DNA of 64,000 nucleotides from Impatiens glandulifera (GCF_907164915.1 NC_061863.1:8176340-8240339); one strand, 5' to 3'. Positions 19,201 to 30,839 are shown, numbered from the stretch's first letter. The notes: generated by a model from the sequence alone, not told the origin. Numbers and translations are program-made.

Positions 19201-20798
19201 TGTTGGGTTGAAATTTTTAATTGATTTAAAAATAAATTAACAATTTTGATTTGATGAATGATGAAATAGTTTTTGGATAAAACTAAGTTCAATAATTTTT
19301 AGTCATATCAAATATATAAATATATATTTAGATATTAACATCTTAAGTGGTGTAGTGGTAAGCATGCCCGTATGTCATACAGTGACCTGGGTTCGAATCT
19401 CACTAGGTGCAGAATTAATAATTAGAGTTCTGTTAATTTGCAGGCACAGCTGAAAGTCAACGCGAAGTTAGACCGATTTATGAAAAACGTCTAATGTTAG
19501 ACGTGCAGTCTAACTCAGCAGAATTAGATGTAAGTCTAATGTATACGGAATTAGACGTGCAGTCTAACTCAGGGAATTAGACGTGCAGTCTAATATATTT
19601 GCGGAATTAGACATAAGTCTAATGGATTGTGAATGTTAGACGTGAGTCTAACTCCTTCAGATTAGTCTAGGGTAGAACCGGAATTAAACGTGCAGTCTAA
19701 TGGTTATTGGATAATTAGACGTGTAGTCTAATTAAGTGAAAGTTAGATGTAAGTCTAACTCCTTCAGATTAGTCTGAAGTGATTGTAATTAGACGTAAGT
19801 CTAATTCTATTAGACCAGGCGGTCTAATAGACTCTGTTATTAGACGGGGATGTTTAAATTTCATTAGACTGATTTTCACAATCCGTCTAAGTGAAATACG
19901 TCTAATGCTCAGTTTAAGTAGTATGTTTGAAGCTAGCACCCACCTACCCACGTGCTCTAGCTGTACGCTACTCCTACTCCACTCTCATGTGAAGATCAGT
20001 ACGACAGCCAACTGTAACCAATTGATGAATGCCACGTAAGTAAATATTTTTCCCACTACTTGTTCTATGCAGGACAATTTCAGAAGAATATTTGGCCAGT
20101 ACCAGATTGGTACGGCCACGTTCCATATGCACAGTGCCTGCTGTACTTGTGTACTATGGGTGGCCTTCCAATAGATGCTTGCCATGTATCCAAAAGGAGG
20201 ATTCGACCGTTGAAGCTTTTCAAGAATATATTGCTGCCTAAGGATGAAGATGAAGAGAAGTAGAAAATAAGACAGAAGCTGAAGCTTTCTCTCTCATTAA
20301 ATCAACAGATTTCCAGAAGCTTGATTTCTTGAATCAACTTACTCTCTCTCTAGATATTTTATTCTCAAGTGTATTTTGTAAATCACTACGTGAAGTTGAA
20401 AGTTAAGTTACTGGACTATTTGATAGTCATTAACAGTGTGTTGTAAGTTGAACAGAGGCTGTTCTGTTCAACAGAGTGTTAGTTAGTCAGCAAACTGTAT
20501 TTAATTGAAAAGTATAGTGAATCCTTTCGGTGGTTGGAAGAAGGGGTGATGCAGGAGAGTTTGCTCCGAACATCATAAACAATCTGTAGTGTTATTTACA
20601 TCTGTCATCTTCTCCTTCTTTGGTTTTAGCTTCAAACCTAAGCAAACGTTTCTGCACTTGAATCGTTCAAGAGTTTGCAAAGGTTTGTGAAGAATAGAAA
20701 GAGATATTAATCCATAACATGATTTCTATTAAACTGTTTATCTGAAGTCGTCAACAATAGTCAGACCCCCATCTCTATTGGTGCCGCCGATCCTATCA
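19201..20798 (+). repeat. 5' LTR of the gag-only Copia element
   Basis: Begins TGTTGGGTTGAAATTTTT and ends CGATCCTATCA. The U3 holds a tRNA-Asp-like block and roughly ten TTAGAC-N-GTCTAA palindromes. Then come CCACGTAAG, AGGATTCGACCGTTGAAG and a TATA-like AAGAATATATTGC near 20221-20235. The small open frames in it (19779-20263) shift between LTR copies and are not genes. Confidence 0.9.
19345..19411 (+). other. tRNA-Asp-like sequence inside the 5' LTR
   Basis: GTAGTGGTAAGCATGCCC (D-arm/A-box-like), a GTC at the anticodon position and GGGTTCGAATCTC (B-box/T-arm) are in tRNA order and spacing. The acceptor stem is not preserved. A better preserved copy is in the 3' LTR at 23082-23149. Confidence 0.55.
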
Positions 20799-20800
20799 AT

Positions 20801-20812
20801 TGGTATCAGAGC
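20801..20812 (+). other. Primer binding site (initiator tRNA-Met type)
   Basis: TGGTATCAGAGC two bases after the 5' LTR is the standard Copia PBS, complementary to the 3' end of initiator tRNA-Met. Confidence 0.9.
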
Positions 20813-20850
20813 CTCGTTTTCTATTCTCAAGCTTCTAAGGAATTTGAATT

Positions 20851-22668
20851 ATGTCTATGGCTGTCATCAACAATGTTCCCATGTTCTCAGAGGAAAACTA
20901 TGTTGTGTGGAAGGCGAGAGTCCACGCTCATCTAGCTGCCATAGATGATGACATGTGGTTTGTCATCACCGACGGTTCGATAAAGATTGAGAAGGCTAGA
21001 TCTGAGTGGACCGGTGAAGATCAAAGAAAGAACAACCTCGACAACATAGCAAAAGACATCCTCTACAAGACATTGGATGACAACATGGTACACAAGATCA
21101 TTACATGTCCCACTGCCAAAGATAGTTAGGAGAAGCTGACTAAACTGTGTGAGGGCAACGAGCAAACAAAAAAAAACAGACTCATGGTTGCCACTCAACA
21201 GTTCGATAACTTCAAGATGGGTCCTGGAGAGACGATGACTGAGTTCGATGCGAGATTCAGTAAGGTTATCACTTCTCTATCCACTTTGGGCAAGACTTAC
21301 AGCAACAGAGAGGTTGCGATCAAGGTCATGCGTGCTTTGCCCAGAGAGTGGGATATTAAGACGATGGCGATGAGGGAGTCTAAAGATCTCAATAAGATGG
21401 AGCTCTTTGACTTACTGGCCGATCTGAAGGCCTATGAGTTCGAGTTGAACCATAAAAATGAAGAGAAGCACCCCACATCCACCATCATAACAAAGGCATT
21501 GGTGACTGTTGAGGAGCCATCTACTGCCACTACTGTGAAGGCTGCTGCTATGCAGATTAGCAGCGATGCCATGACTCTTTTCATGAAGAAAATCTGCAAA
21601 TTCATGAAGAAGAGGCACTTCAAGGAAGGAAACAGCAAGCTGAAGCTTGATGAGAAAAAGAAAGATGACAAAAAGAACAAGAAAGAGCTGAAGACTCTTA
21701 TGGCGGCTGAAAACAAAGCCAAGTGGGCCGACAGCGACTCAGATGATTCATCATCCAGCGATAGTGATGACGAAGAGGTCACTTGCTTCATGGCAAGAGA
21801 AGAAGAAAGCTCTAAGGAATCCGATGTATGTGATTTCTCTCCAAAAGAGTTTACACGAGATGAATTAGTGGCTGCACTCAATGACATGTTAATTGAGTAC
21901 AAGAAACTATCAGACTCTTTTGATGAACTAAACTTGAAAAACAAATCTGATAGCTCTTCTTCATCTCAAAACAATGATTATGAAGTTTTTGAAAACAAAA
22001 TGGCTGAGCTCTCATCTGAGAATGTGAAGCTCAAGGAAAATGTTCAAACTCTGTTTTCTGAAAACCAACGTTTGACATATGTGGTCGGTTCCTGGACGAA
22101 GTCTGGAGATGCAGTCAGACAACAGATAAGTATGCTGAGGCCTGCCAGATACAAATCCGGTCTAGGATTTGATGGCAATGACTCAGACAAGTCTTGTGAA
22201 AAGTTAAACCCAAAAACTGACAAGTTTAAGTCTATAAACTTTGTCAAAAGGAGCTTAACTGAGAATGGAACTAATCCAAGCTGTGATGAGTTAACCTTAA
22301 AAGATGAGATTACTTTTGTTCCGCCAACTGTTAGCTGGCTGAAACTTAAGATGGAAGCAGCCAGCAAGTCTGGCATATTAAAACTTGACAGAAAGTCAAG
22401 GAGTTTTAGACAAAAACCATCCTCTAAGATTAACAGTTCAACTGCTAGTAGGAAGACGTCTGCTAAGCCTAAATCATACGCACCGATCACAACGCAACAT
22501 GGGAAATCCATAAAAATAATCAAAGTATGGATTCCCAAAGGACTAATAAGCCATGGATCCAAAGAAAAATGGGTACCAGATTCGTTATTGTCTTTGAATG
22601 CAGGTAAAATAGGAAAGCAGTTTGGAAGAGCAAGACTGGACAACCGGCTGCTCGGACATAGCATATGA
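20851..22668 (+). pseudogene. Copia Gag with one in-frame nonsense codon
   Basis: Capsid-like protein of a Copia element. It starts MSMAVINNVPMFSEENYVVW, the usual N-terminal YxxW capsid motif. At 21127-21129 a TAG replaces what is a Trp codon in relatives (AKDS-stop-EKLTKLCEG). The same frame then continues for nearly 500 codons: VATQQFDNFKMGPGETMTEF (UBN2-like helix), LPREWDIKTMAMRE, Lys-rich and Ser/Asp-rich acidic stretches, and a coiled-coil-like ENVKLKENVQTLFSENQRL. The CCHC zinc knuckle expected after the capsid is not seen. Without the stop the protein would be about 605 residues. Confidence 0.85.
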
Positions 22669-22765
22669 CAAGCAACAACCTAAAGTGGCTGACATCTTCT
22701 CAATGCCACTTCTCGAGTCTAAGTTTTCTTACCTTAGAAATATTTTTAGGATTGTTAGATTATGA
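22629..22765 (+). pseudogene. C-terminal tail of Copia pol (deletion scar)
   Basis: In a second frame overlapping the gag end, the DNA reads CSDIAYDKQQPKVADIFSMP then LLESKFSYLRNIFRIV and a stop. This matches the extreme end of Copia RNase H (ADIFTKPL...F..LR..LGIV type). It shows that nearly all of pol was deleted in this lineage. Confidence 0.7.
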
Positions 22766-22827
22766 TAATGCCTAGATTATGTTTAAATCATGAACTCAAC
22801 TAGTTTTGATAATTTAGTTTAAATAAT

Positions 22828-22912
22828 CAAAAAGGGAGAAATTGTTGGGTTAAAATTTTAATGTTTAAACTGGTTTTGATAATTTAGTTTAAATAATCAA
22901 AAAGGGAAAAAT
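22828..22912 (+). repeat. Duplicated polypurine tract region
   Basis: TTTAAATAATCAAAAAGGGA plus GAAATTGTTGGGTT occurs at about 22817-22851. It recurs at about 22888-22922 as AAAAAGGGAAAAATTGTTGG. The second copy abuts the 3' LTR. The first is followed by a TGTTGGGTT stub, as if the LTR start had been copied twice. Confidence 0.7.
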
Positions 22913-24937
22913 TGTTGGGTTGAAAATTTTAATTGATTTAAAAATAAATTAACAATTTTGATTTGATGATTGATGAAATAGATTTTGGATATCAACATCT
23001 TAAGTGATTTTGATGAAAACTAAGTTCAATAATTGTTAGTCATATCAAATATATAAATATATATTTAGATATCAACATCTTAAGTGATGTAGTGGTAAAC
23101 ATGCTTGCCTGTCATACAGGTGACATGAGTTCGAATCTCACCAAGTGCAGAATTAATAATTAGAGTTTTGTTAATTTGCAGGCACAGCTGAAAGTCAACG
23201 CGGAGTTAAACCAACCGATTTTATGAAAAACGTCTAATGTTAGACGTGCAGTCTAACTCAGCGGAATTAGACGTAAGTCTAATGGATTGTGAATGTTAGA
23301 CGTGAGTCTAACTCCTTCAGATTAGTGTAGGGTAGAACCAGAATTAGACGTGCAGTTTAACTCAGTGGAGTTAGGCGTGCAGTCTAATGATTATTGGATA
23401 ATTAGACGTGTAGTCTAATTAAGTGAAAGTTAGATGTAAGTCTAACTCCTTCAGATTAGTCTGAAGTGATTGTAATTAGACGTAAGGCGGTCTAATAGAC
23501 TCTGTTATTAGACGGGGATGTTTAAATTTAATTAGACTGATTTTCACAATCCGTCTAACTAAAATACGTCTAATGCTCAGATTAAGTAGCATGCCTGAAG
23601 CTAACACCCGCTTACCCACGTGCTCTAGCTATACGCTACTCCTGCTCCACTCTCCTGTGAAGATCAGTACGACAACCAGCTATAACTAATTGATGAATGC
23701 CACGTAAGTAAATATTCTTCCCACTACTTGTTCCGTGCAGGACAATTTCAGAAGAATACTTGGCCACTACCAGATTGGTACGGCCACGTTCCATATGCAC
23801 AGTGCCTGCTGTACTTGTGTACTATGAGAAGCCTTCCAATGGATGCTTGCCACGTATCCAAAAGGAGGATTCGACCGTTGAAGCTTTTCAAGAATATATT
23901 GCTGCCTAAGGATGAAGATGAAAAGAAGCAGAAAATAAGACAGAAGCTGAAGCTTTCTCTTTCATTGAATCAACAGATTTCCAGAAGCTTGATTTCTTGA
24001 ATCAACTTACTCTCTCTCTAGATATTTTATTCTCAAGTGTATTTTGTAAATAACTACGTGAAGTTGAGAGATAAGTTACTGGACTATTTGATAGTCATTA
24101 ATAGTGCGTTGTAAGTTGAACAAAGGCTGTTCTGTTCAACAGAGTGTTAGCTAATCAGCAAACTGTATTTGATTGAAAAGTATAGTGAATCCTTCCGGTG
24201 GTTGGAAGAAGGGGTGACGTAGGAGAGTTTGCTGACTACCAAATTGGTACAACCACGTTCCATATGCACAGTGCCTGTTGTACTTGTGTACTATGGGCGG
24301 CCTTCCAATGGATGCTTGCCACGTATCCAAAAGGATGATTCGACCGTTGAAGCTTTTCAAGAATATATTGCTGCCTAAGGATGAAGATGAAAAGAAGCAG
24401 AAAATAAGACAGTAGATGAAGCTTTCTCTCTCATTGAATCAACAGATTTCCAGAAGCTTGATTTCTTGAATCAACTTACTCTCTCTCTAGATATTTTATT
24501 CTCAAGTGTATTTTGTAAATCACTACGTGAAGTTGAGAGATAAGTTACTGGACTATTTGATAGTCATTAATAGTGCGTTGTAAGTTGAACAAAGGCTGTT
24601 TTGTTCAACAGAGTGTTAGCTAGTCAGCAAACTTTATTTGATTGAAAAGTATAGTGAATCCTTCCGGTGGTTGGAAGAAGGGGTGACGTAGGAGAGTTTG
24701 CTCCGAACATCCATAAACAATCTGTTGTGTTATTTACATTATGTCATCTTCTCCTTCTTTGGTTTTTAGCTTCAAACCTAAGCAAACGTTTCCGCACTTG
24801 AATCGTTCAAGAGTTTACAAAGGTTTGTGAAGAATAGAAAGATATATTATTCCCTAACATGATTTCTATCAAACTGTTTATCCAAAGTCGTCAATAATAG
24901 TCAGATCCCGTCTCTATTGGTGCCGCCGATCCTATCA
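22913..24937 (+). repeat. 3' LTR of the gag-only Copia element, enlarged
   Basis: Same ends as the 5' LTR but about 430 bp longer. The segment from about 23765 to 24231 is repeated at about 24234-24700 (GATTGGTACGGCCACGTTCC versus AATTGGTACAACCACGTTCC and onward). Several of the TTAGAC/GTCTAA palindromes present in the 5' copy are missing here. Confidence 0.88.
23082..23149 (+). other. tRNA-Asp-like sequence inside the 3' LTR
   Basis: GATGTAGTGGTAAAC (A-box region), CTTGC-CTGTCAT-ACAGG (anticodon arm with GTC in the loop, four of five pairs possible) and ATGAG-TTCGAAT-CTCAC (T-arm, four of five pairs) follow the layout of plant tRNA-Asp(GUC). The acceptor stem does not pair. It is a tRNA-derived relic and not a working tRNA gene. 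Confidence 0.6.
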
Positions 24938-24942
24938 GTTTT

Positions 24943-25778
24943 CAACAGTTTGACAAGTCAGCTCAAGAAACGAATGAACAACTTCCACGTATGCCTTTAT
25001 CATTCCAATTGCCCTTGTTGTAACTTTCCAGTACAACACGATTTTAGAGAATATTCTGTGCACTATTAGTCCGGTACGACCACGATCCCAATGATAATAT
25101 CCCTGTAGTACCATCCCGTACTATTGGTGGTCGTCCAATGGAAAGAGGACACGTGTCCAAAAGGAAGATTCGACCGTTGTTTCTTTTCAAGTATAAATAG
25201 CAGCCCAAGGACAACAAACGCATCTCTTAGTTACTTTGGCATTCTCGATCATATTCCCTCTTGCAAAATTTGAATCTATTTGACTCAAAATCTCAAGTGC
25301 GAATTACCCATTGTGTGTGTGATTATTCTGTAATTCATCTACTATTCTTTCTGTGTGAAATTTCAATATTGTAAGTTGAACAAAGGTTGTTCTGTTCAAC
25401 AAAGAGTTAGATAGAAGTTCAGAAGCAGGTGGGTGTTAAGTCTTGTGTTTTCTAATTGGGTTTGTGCAGATGTTGTACTAAATCAAAATCTTCTAGTGTA
25501 TATCCTTCCTGTTGAGGAAGAAGGGGTGACGTAGAAGTTTTATCAACGAATATCCATAAAACTCCTTGTGTCCTTTACTTTCCGTCCATTGTATTTGCTT
25601 GTATGACGCTTCAAATCTAACTAGTTGTTTCTGCACTTGAACTTGTTCAAGAGCTCGCGAAGATTTGTGAAGAACATAAACAAATCTTAATCCTTCACAT
25701 GATTAATATCGAATTGAAGTTTGAAAGTTGCCAACTATAGTTAGACCCCCGTCTCTATAGTCGACACCGATCCTAACA
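24943..25778 (+). repeat. Right part of an older related LTR (insertion host)
   Basis: The order of motifs parallels the Copia LTR: GTACGACCACGATCCC, GGTCGTCCAATGGAAAGAGG, CAAAAGGAAGATTCGACCGT, a TATA box GTATAAATAG (25191-25200), GAAGAAGGGGTGACGTAG and an end CCGATCCTAACA. It begins exactly at the GTTTT target duplication of the inserted Copia element, so its left part should lie left of 19196, probably including the palindromic array. Confidence 0.6.
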
Positions 25779-27628
25779 TAATTAAACCTCAATTACTTAA
25801 AGTAATTGTCAAGAAAATAAATAATTTGAGATAAATATTATAATCATTTTATCTCAAATTGGTTTAAAGAAAATCAAGGGGAATTTAAATAAATAATTTA
25901 GAATAAAAATTGTATCCATTTTATTTCAAATAAATTATTTATTAAATCCCAAAAATATAAAAATAAAATAAATAGGCAAAATAAATGTCATATTTATTAA
26001 TATTTTATAGGATGAAAATAGAGGAAAAATGGATTGAATTTTTTTAATTTCAAACAAGTTCCAAGACGGGAAAAGGGTAGGAATCTACTACAGCCGAAAT
26101 CAAGAGAGATTAGTGTAGTCGACCTCATAGTCATCGAATGAGCGTTGAATTGTCATTCAACGCCCAACATTCAACCGCGTAAACCGCTGCAAAGTAAGCG
26201 GGACGCTTCTGCACCGCAGGGGATCAACAGATGGACGTCACCAACGATGTTAACCCAGATGCGCGCGGATCGCCCATTGCCAATGGAGGTGTCCGCACTT
26301 AGGCTCAAAACGATCACGATTCAGCCCCTCCTCATCGCTTAAACGCGGAAGAAGAAAATGACATTGTTTCTCGCCTAGTTTGTCATCTTCTTTGTGACGA
26401 AGAACTAGATAAGAACAATTCAATCTTTTAATTTTCAAAGATCAAACTTTTTCGTTTCTCCACCATTTGACTCTATTCAAAAGGTAAAATGATCATCTTA
26501 CTCTAGTGATCATTTTATCTACAACATGAGGCAACATCATTGCCAATATGAGCAATTAGCTGAAGATCAAACAAAAAACCATTGATGACCTTTTGACTAA
26601 ATTGAAGCCACTTGGTCAACCAACCAACCTTAGGAAGCTACAAATAACCTCATTTGAACAAACATAAGGCAAATAATCAAATCACAAGCCCTGAATCACA
26701 CCCAAGAGAAATCCGTCATTAAAATTTTCAGTCCATTTTTGAAACTTTGTGTAAGGATGTAATGTTTTAATCTAGACATCCAGAAAGCTTCTTAAAGAGT
26801 TCAGGAGTATTCTCCAACTCATAGTAAACTTCCAATCATACTGTAATTTTATCTACAAGTTTAGATTGAAATTTTTATATTTTAGTTTGACTAGTTTCAT
26901 ATACTACTTGATTATCTGATTTTTTGATTGAAAAACGATCCTAAGATCATATATATAAGCTTTCTATCGAAATAAAACTAAATCAATCAACTTACATCAG
27001 AAATAACGAAATTTGATTTTAAAAGTTTTCAAAATAGGATTTCTAGTCTTGAGTTATTACTAAGAACATCAACCTAGAAACCTTCCTAACATGTTTATAA
27101 GGATGTTAGGAACATATTCAAAATTCCAAGCCATCCCGATAATGTTTGATCATAACTAATTTTTTTTTATAAAAAATAAAATTCCAGTTCTTAATTTGGT
27201 TGAAACGAACTACTAGTGTTCATGTTTTGGTTTCATTTTACCATATGAAGCAAAAGGAAGCTATTGAAAAACTCCTTACGCTTCAACAAAGCTTAAAACT
27301 CATAAACACATTTTCTTTTTTCAAAACTGATTGAGTTGAATGAAACATCATCCCAATCGATTGATGCATCAGAATGATGTTATAAATAATCTTGGGGACT
27401 ATACGAAGCTCCCATGTCATTGAATCGGAGGATCAAAGCCCAAGTCAAAATCATCAAACCTGTAGTTTGATGTTCTTGACAACCGATTGAAGTCTAACCG
27501 AGTTCGATTTTCGACCAAGGAAACTTAGTCCGGGGTTAGTTCACGACCGAGAAAATCAAACCCTCCCCTACACCCGACCAAGGAAACTTAGCCCAGAACG
27601 AGAGCTCCTCACATTCCGACCGTGGAAT

Positions 27629-28152
27629 TAGGGGTGTTCATCGGTTAGGTTTTCGGGTTATTCGAGTTCATTGCTTCGGTTTATTCGAATTTTTATTTTT
27701 TTAGCCAATTCGAAAACCGAACCGAATTCGAATTTGATATTCGGTTATTCAAACCTAATTCGTTTTTTATTTTATTTTTTGGAACTAGTATAACTCAAAA
27801 TAAATTGCACCAGCTAGGAATTGAACCCGGGTATGTACCGTGGCAGGGTACTATTCTACCACTAGACCACTAATGTTTTTTTTCTTTTATTATTAATTTT
27901 GAATTTAAAATATTCTAATTTGATTATTTTAAACTTTTTCTTAAACTAAGTTTGGAAGAATATATAATAAAAAATGAATTCGGTTTTCGGTTTGGTTTTC
28001 GAGTTGAAACCCAAACTCGAAAACCAATTCGAAAACCTTATTTGAATTTGAATTGGCTTGAAATTCGATTCGAAAACCGAAAATGAATTTCGAATTCAGT
28101 GAATTCGAATTCGGTCGGATATTCAGTTCAGACCAAATATTGAACACCCCTA
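27629..28152. mobile_element. hAT-type MITE, 524 bp, perfect 8-bp TSD
   Basis: Ends TAGGGGTGTTCA and TGAACACCCCTA are perfect inverted repeats. CGTGGAAT is present at 27621-27628 and 28153-28160. Subterminal regions are rich in CGGTTTTCG / GAATTCG repeats. It carries a tRNA-Gly-like sequence and no transposase. Removal restores a continuous CCGACCGTGGAATCTTGC stretch in the host repeat. Confidence 0.92.
27806..27876 (-). pseudogene. tRNA-Gly(GCC)-like pseudogene within the MITE
   Basis: On the minus strand 71 bases match the plant cytosolic tRNA-Gly(GCC) layout: TGGTCTAGTGGTAGAATAGT (D-arm/A-box), ACCCTGCCACGGT (anticodon arm with GCC), CCCGGGTTCAATTCC (T-arm/B-box), CTGGTGCA (3' acceptor). 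The 5' acceptor strand has decayed to ACATTAG and the T-stem has a broken pair. Internal promoter boxes are largely kept, but it is unlikely to give a working tRNA. Confidence 0.85.
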
Positions 28153-28640
28153 CGTGGAATCTTGCACCCGACCTAGGATTCCTAACCCATGATTGAGATC
28201 TCCTCGCACCTCGACCGATGAATCCGTCACCTGACTAAGAGCCTCCCGCACCTCGACTGAGAGCACCGAGAGCCTCCAACACCTAATTGAGAGGTCTCGC
28301 ACTCGATCGAGGGATCTCGACCTAAGACTGTGGGTATTAGCCCATGATCAAGAGAAATAACACCCTACACCGAAAGTACCGGTCCTATGGTCTGTTTGGT
28401 TGAAATTTTAATTTTAATTTTGGAACTCCCAAATCATTTTCTAAATCTGAAAAAATAAAAACAATTTAAAAATATTTTTAGAATATTTTCATAAAAAAAT
28501 ATTCGATAAGGACCTATTTGAGATTTATTCTTAGATCTTAATGCCTTAAAATTGATATTTTTTAGGTACTTTCCTTATCAATAGTCGACATCAATCTCAA
28601 GTACTATAAGTACTAAAAATCTACATACCCAATTTATAAA

Positions 28641-30810
28641 CTTAAAATAATTATTTTGATTTATTTTTGAATAAATAAAATTAAAATAATTAACCTCAAG
28701 GCCAAAACCCAATTAAAATAATTAATTAGATTAATTATTATGATAAATAAAACCTATTAACTAAGGAAAATGGTCAAAACAAAAAAATTAAATTATTTGG
28801 GATAAAAATTGTACTCATTTTATCTTAAAATAATTTTAGAAAAAAATCAAGGGATTAAAATAAATAATTTAGGATGAAGTGAGGTACCAATTTTATCCCT
28901 CAAAATTATTTATTCAACACAAAAATATGAAAAAAAAGAAAAATTGGTAAAATATTTTTCTTATTTATTTAAATATTTTCCAAATCAACTAACGCGGACG
29001 TTAGCTTCGTCCGTCAAAACGCAACGGAATGCCCGTGCCTTGACGGAACGCTGACGAAATGCTCCGCACCTTGAAACAACGTAGTTTTGAGCGCCATCGT
29101 CGTCTTTAATGCGATCGCTAGATGGATAACCATCCGCAACCATCATTGTTTTTTCAAATATGGAAATTCGTTGTTTTAGGACGGATTGACTCCGTTCAAA
29201 GGTGAAATGATCACCCTAATATGGTGATCATTCCCCCTATATCTATAGGCACAATCAATGCCTATATCATCAAGTTGGCTAAAGAATAGCCAAAGCGTCA
29301 TTAATGGCTTTTGGCTGATTCGATCCACTTGAAGCCTCCACTAACTCAGGGAGACCATAAATAGTCCCCCTAAATATTTCCGAAGACAAGAGATAACATC
29401 TCAAGCCCGAAATCAAAGAAATTCAAAAATCCGTCATTGAAGCTTAAAGTTTCAGATTTTTGAAATATTCTATTTAAAGCGCTAAAGCTTGGATCCATGC
29501 ATCTCAAAAGCTTCCTTAAGGTCTAAGTAGTGCTTCTCTAATCTTGGGTAGGCTTCCAATCATCCTTTAATTCATACTTACAGATTGAAATTGAAATTTT
29601 TATTTTTTAGTTTTTATAAGCTTGTATGATGTCTAATTCTTGAATTTGATGATTGAAAATCGATCTTATGATCAATTATGAGCTTTCTGTGAAAGTTACA
29701 ACCGATCAATGAATCTTAATAAGAAAAACCCAATTTTGAATTTGAAAAAAAATGAGTTATGGGGTTAATTCTCTTGAACCACAGTCTAGAAAGCTTTCTA
29801 ACATGATTGTAATAATGTTTGATCCATCCCAATCATGTATGATCAAAATCAAAATTTTCAAAATAATTGCAAATTTTGATTTCTTAATTTGATCAAAACG
29901 AACCTCCAATGTTCTTGTTTTAGCACCAATGATGTATATAAAATATAAGGAAGTTATTGGATATCTCATTTCTCCTCAAAATAATTTTTAAAACAAAAAT
30001 CTAATTTTTGATCATAAACTATTTTGAACGATTTAATAATCGTATAGGTCGATTGATTCTTGGAAGCTTTGTGAAGATACCCAAACTCTTGAATCAAAAG
30101 ATCTTATCTTGAATCAAAATTTCAAAACTTGCAACTTTTGTGTTCTTGAGGACCGAGAGATTTGACCGACAGCCATTGGTCTAGACCGAGACCTAGGACC
30201 AAAAAATTCAAACTCGAGAATTTCGGTGGGACCGAGCAGTCTGACTCATGTTCTTCGGCTAGGACCAAGAATTTCCAAACCTAGGACCGATGGCTTCCAC
30301 CTAAGACCGAGAGGTCAAACATAGGACTGATGAATCTAGACTCTGACTAAGAATTCCTAAACCTATGACTGATGAATTTAGTCCAGAGCTAGCCCATGAT
30401 CGCTAGTTTCTACACCCTGATCGATAATCCAAGACAAAGACCGAGAGTCCTTAGCACCTCGATTGAGGCTTGTAAGCCCGGACCGATGATTCTGACTAAA
30501 GGTCCTAGACCCCGGTCGATGAAAACGAACCATAGCCTTAAGACTCCGATCCTTGGGCAGGTTTGGTTTTCATTTTTAAAATCCAAAATAATTATTGTAA
30601 TATTGGAACCTCAAACCATTTTCTAAAAATTCGGAAACATTAGAAAATGCTTTCAAACAAAATAATTTTGGAATATTTCCACAAAATATTTCGATAAAGG
30701 CTCGTTTGAGATTTATGTTTAAACCCTAATGTGTTTAAACATCTGATGTTTTTCAAGTATTACCTCCCTAAGTCAACGTCATCAGCAACATGTATTAATA
30801 TTTAAATATT
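28641..30810 (+). repeat. Second of two tandem ~2.2-kb repeats (Gypsy LTR-like)
   Basis: A diverged copy of the preceding repeat: AAATCAAGGGATTAAAATAA, GGTGAAATGATCACCCTAAT, AAAATCCGTCATTGAAGCTT, a long stretch of GACCGAGA / GACCGATG words (about 30150-30540) and TTTGAGATTTATGTTTAAAC. The region 29000-29130 is GC-rich like its partner. No gene is recognised. Confidence 0.55.
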
Positions 30811-30839
30811 GTTGTTACAATATTTTAAATACTGCCCAA

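Larger units (their letters stand above)
19201..24937 (+). mobile_element. Non-autonomous Copia retrotransposon, 5.7 kb, TSD GTTTT
   Basis: 5' LTR 19201-20798, PBS from 20801, gag 20851-22668 (one nonsense codon), a short pol tail, two polypurine tracts and 3' LTR 22913-24937. GTTTT is duplicated at 19196-19200 and 24938-24942. Protease, integrase and reverse transcriptase are absent. The gag ORF runs straight into the C-terminal tail of pol, so the element is a gag-only derivative that would depend on a complete relative. Confidence 0.93.
25779..28640 (+). repeat. First of two tandem ~2.2-kb repeats (Gypsy LTR-like)
   Basis: Markers that return in the next repeat in the same order: ATTTTATCTCAAATT...AAATCAAGGG, GGTAAAATGATCATCTTACT, GAAATCCGTCATTAAAATTT, a CGACCGAGAAAATC-rich stretch and TTTGAGATTTATTCTTAGAT. 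The stretch between 26100 and 26350 is unusually GC-rich. A hAT MITE (27629-28152) is inserted in this copy only. No gene is recognised; the open frames at 26145 and 26250 lack motifs. Confidence 0.55.

Noticed and set aside
20060..20263. LTR frames beginning near FQKNIWPVPDWYGHVP
   Set aside because: They lie inside the Copia LTRs, differ between copies, and overlap the TATA region. They are not considered coding.
27806..27876. A functional tRNA-Gly gene
   Set aside because: The 5' acceptor strand and the T-stem are damaged, and it lies inside a MITE. It is called a relic.
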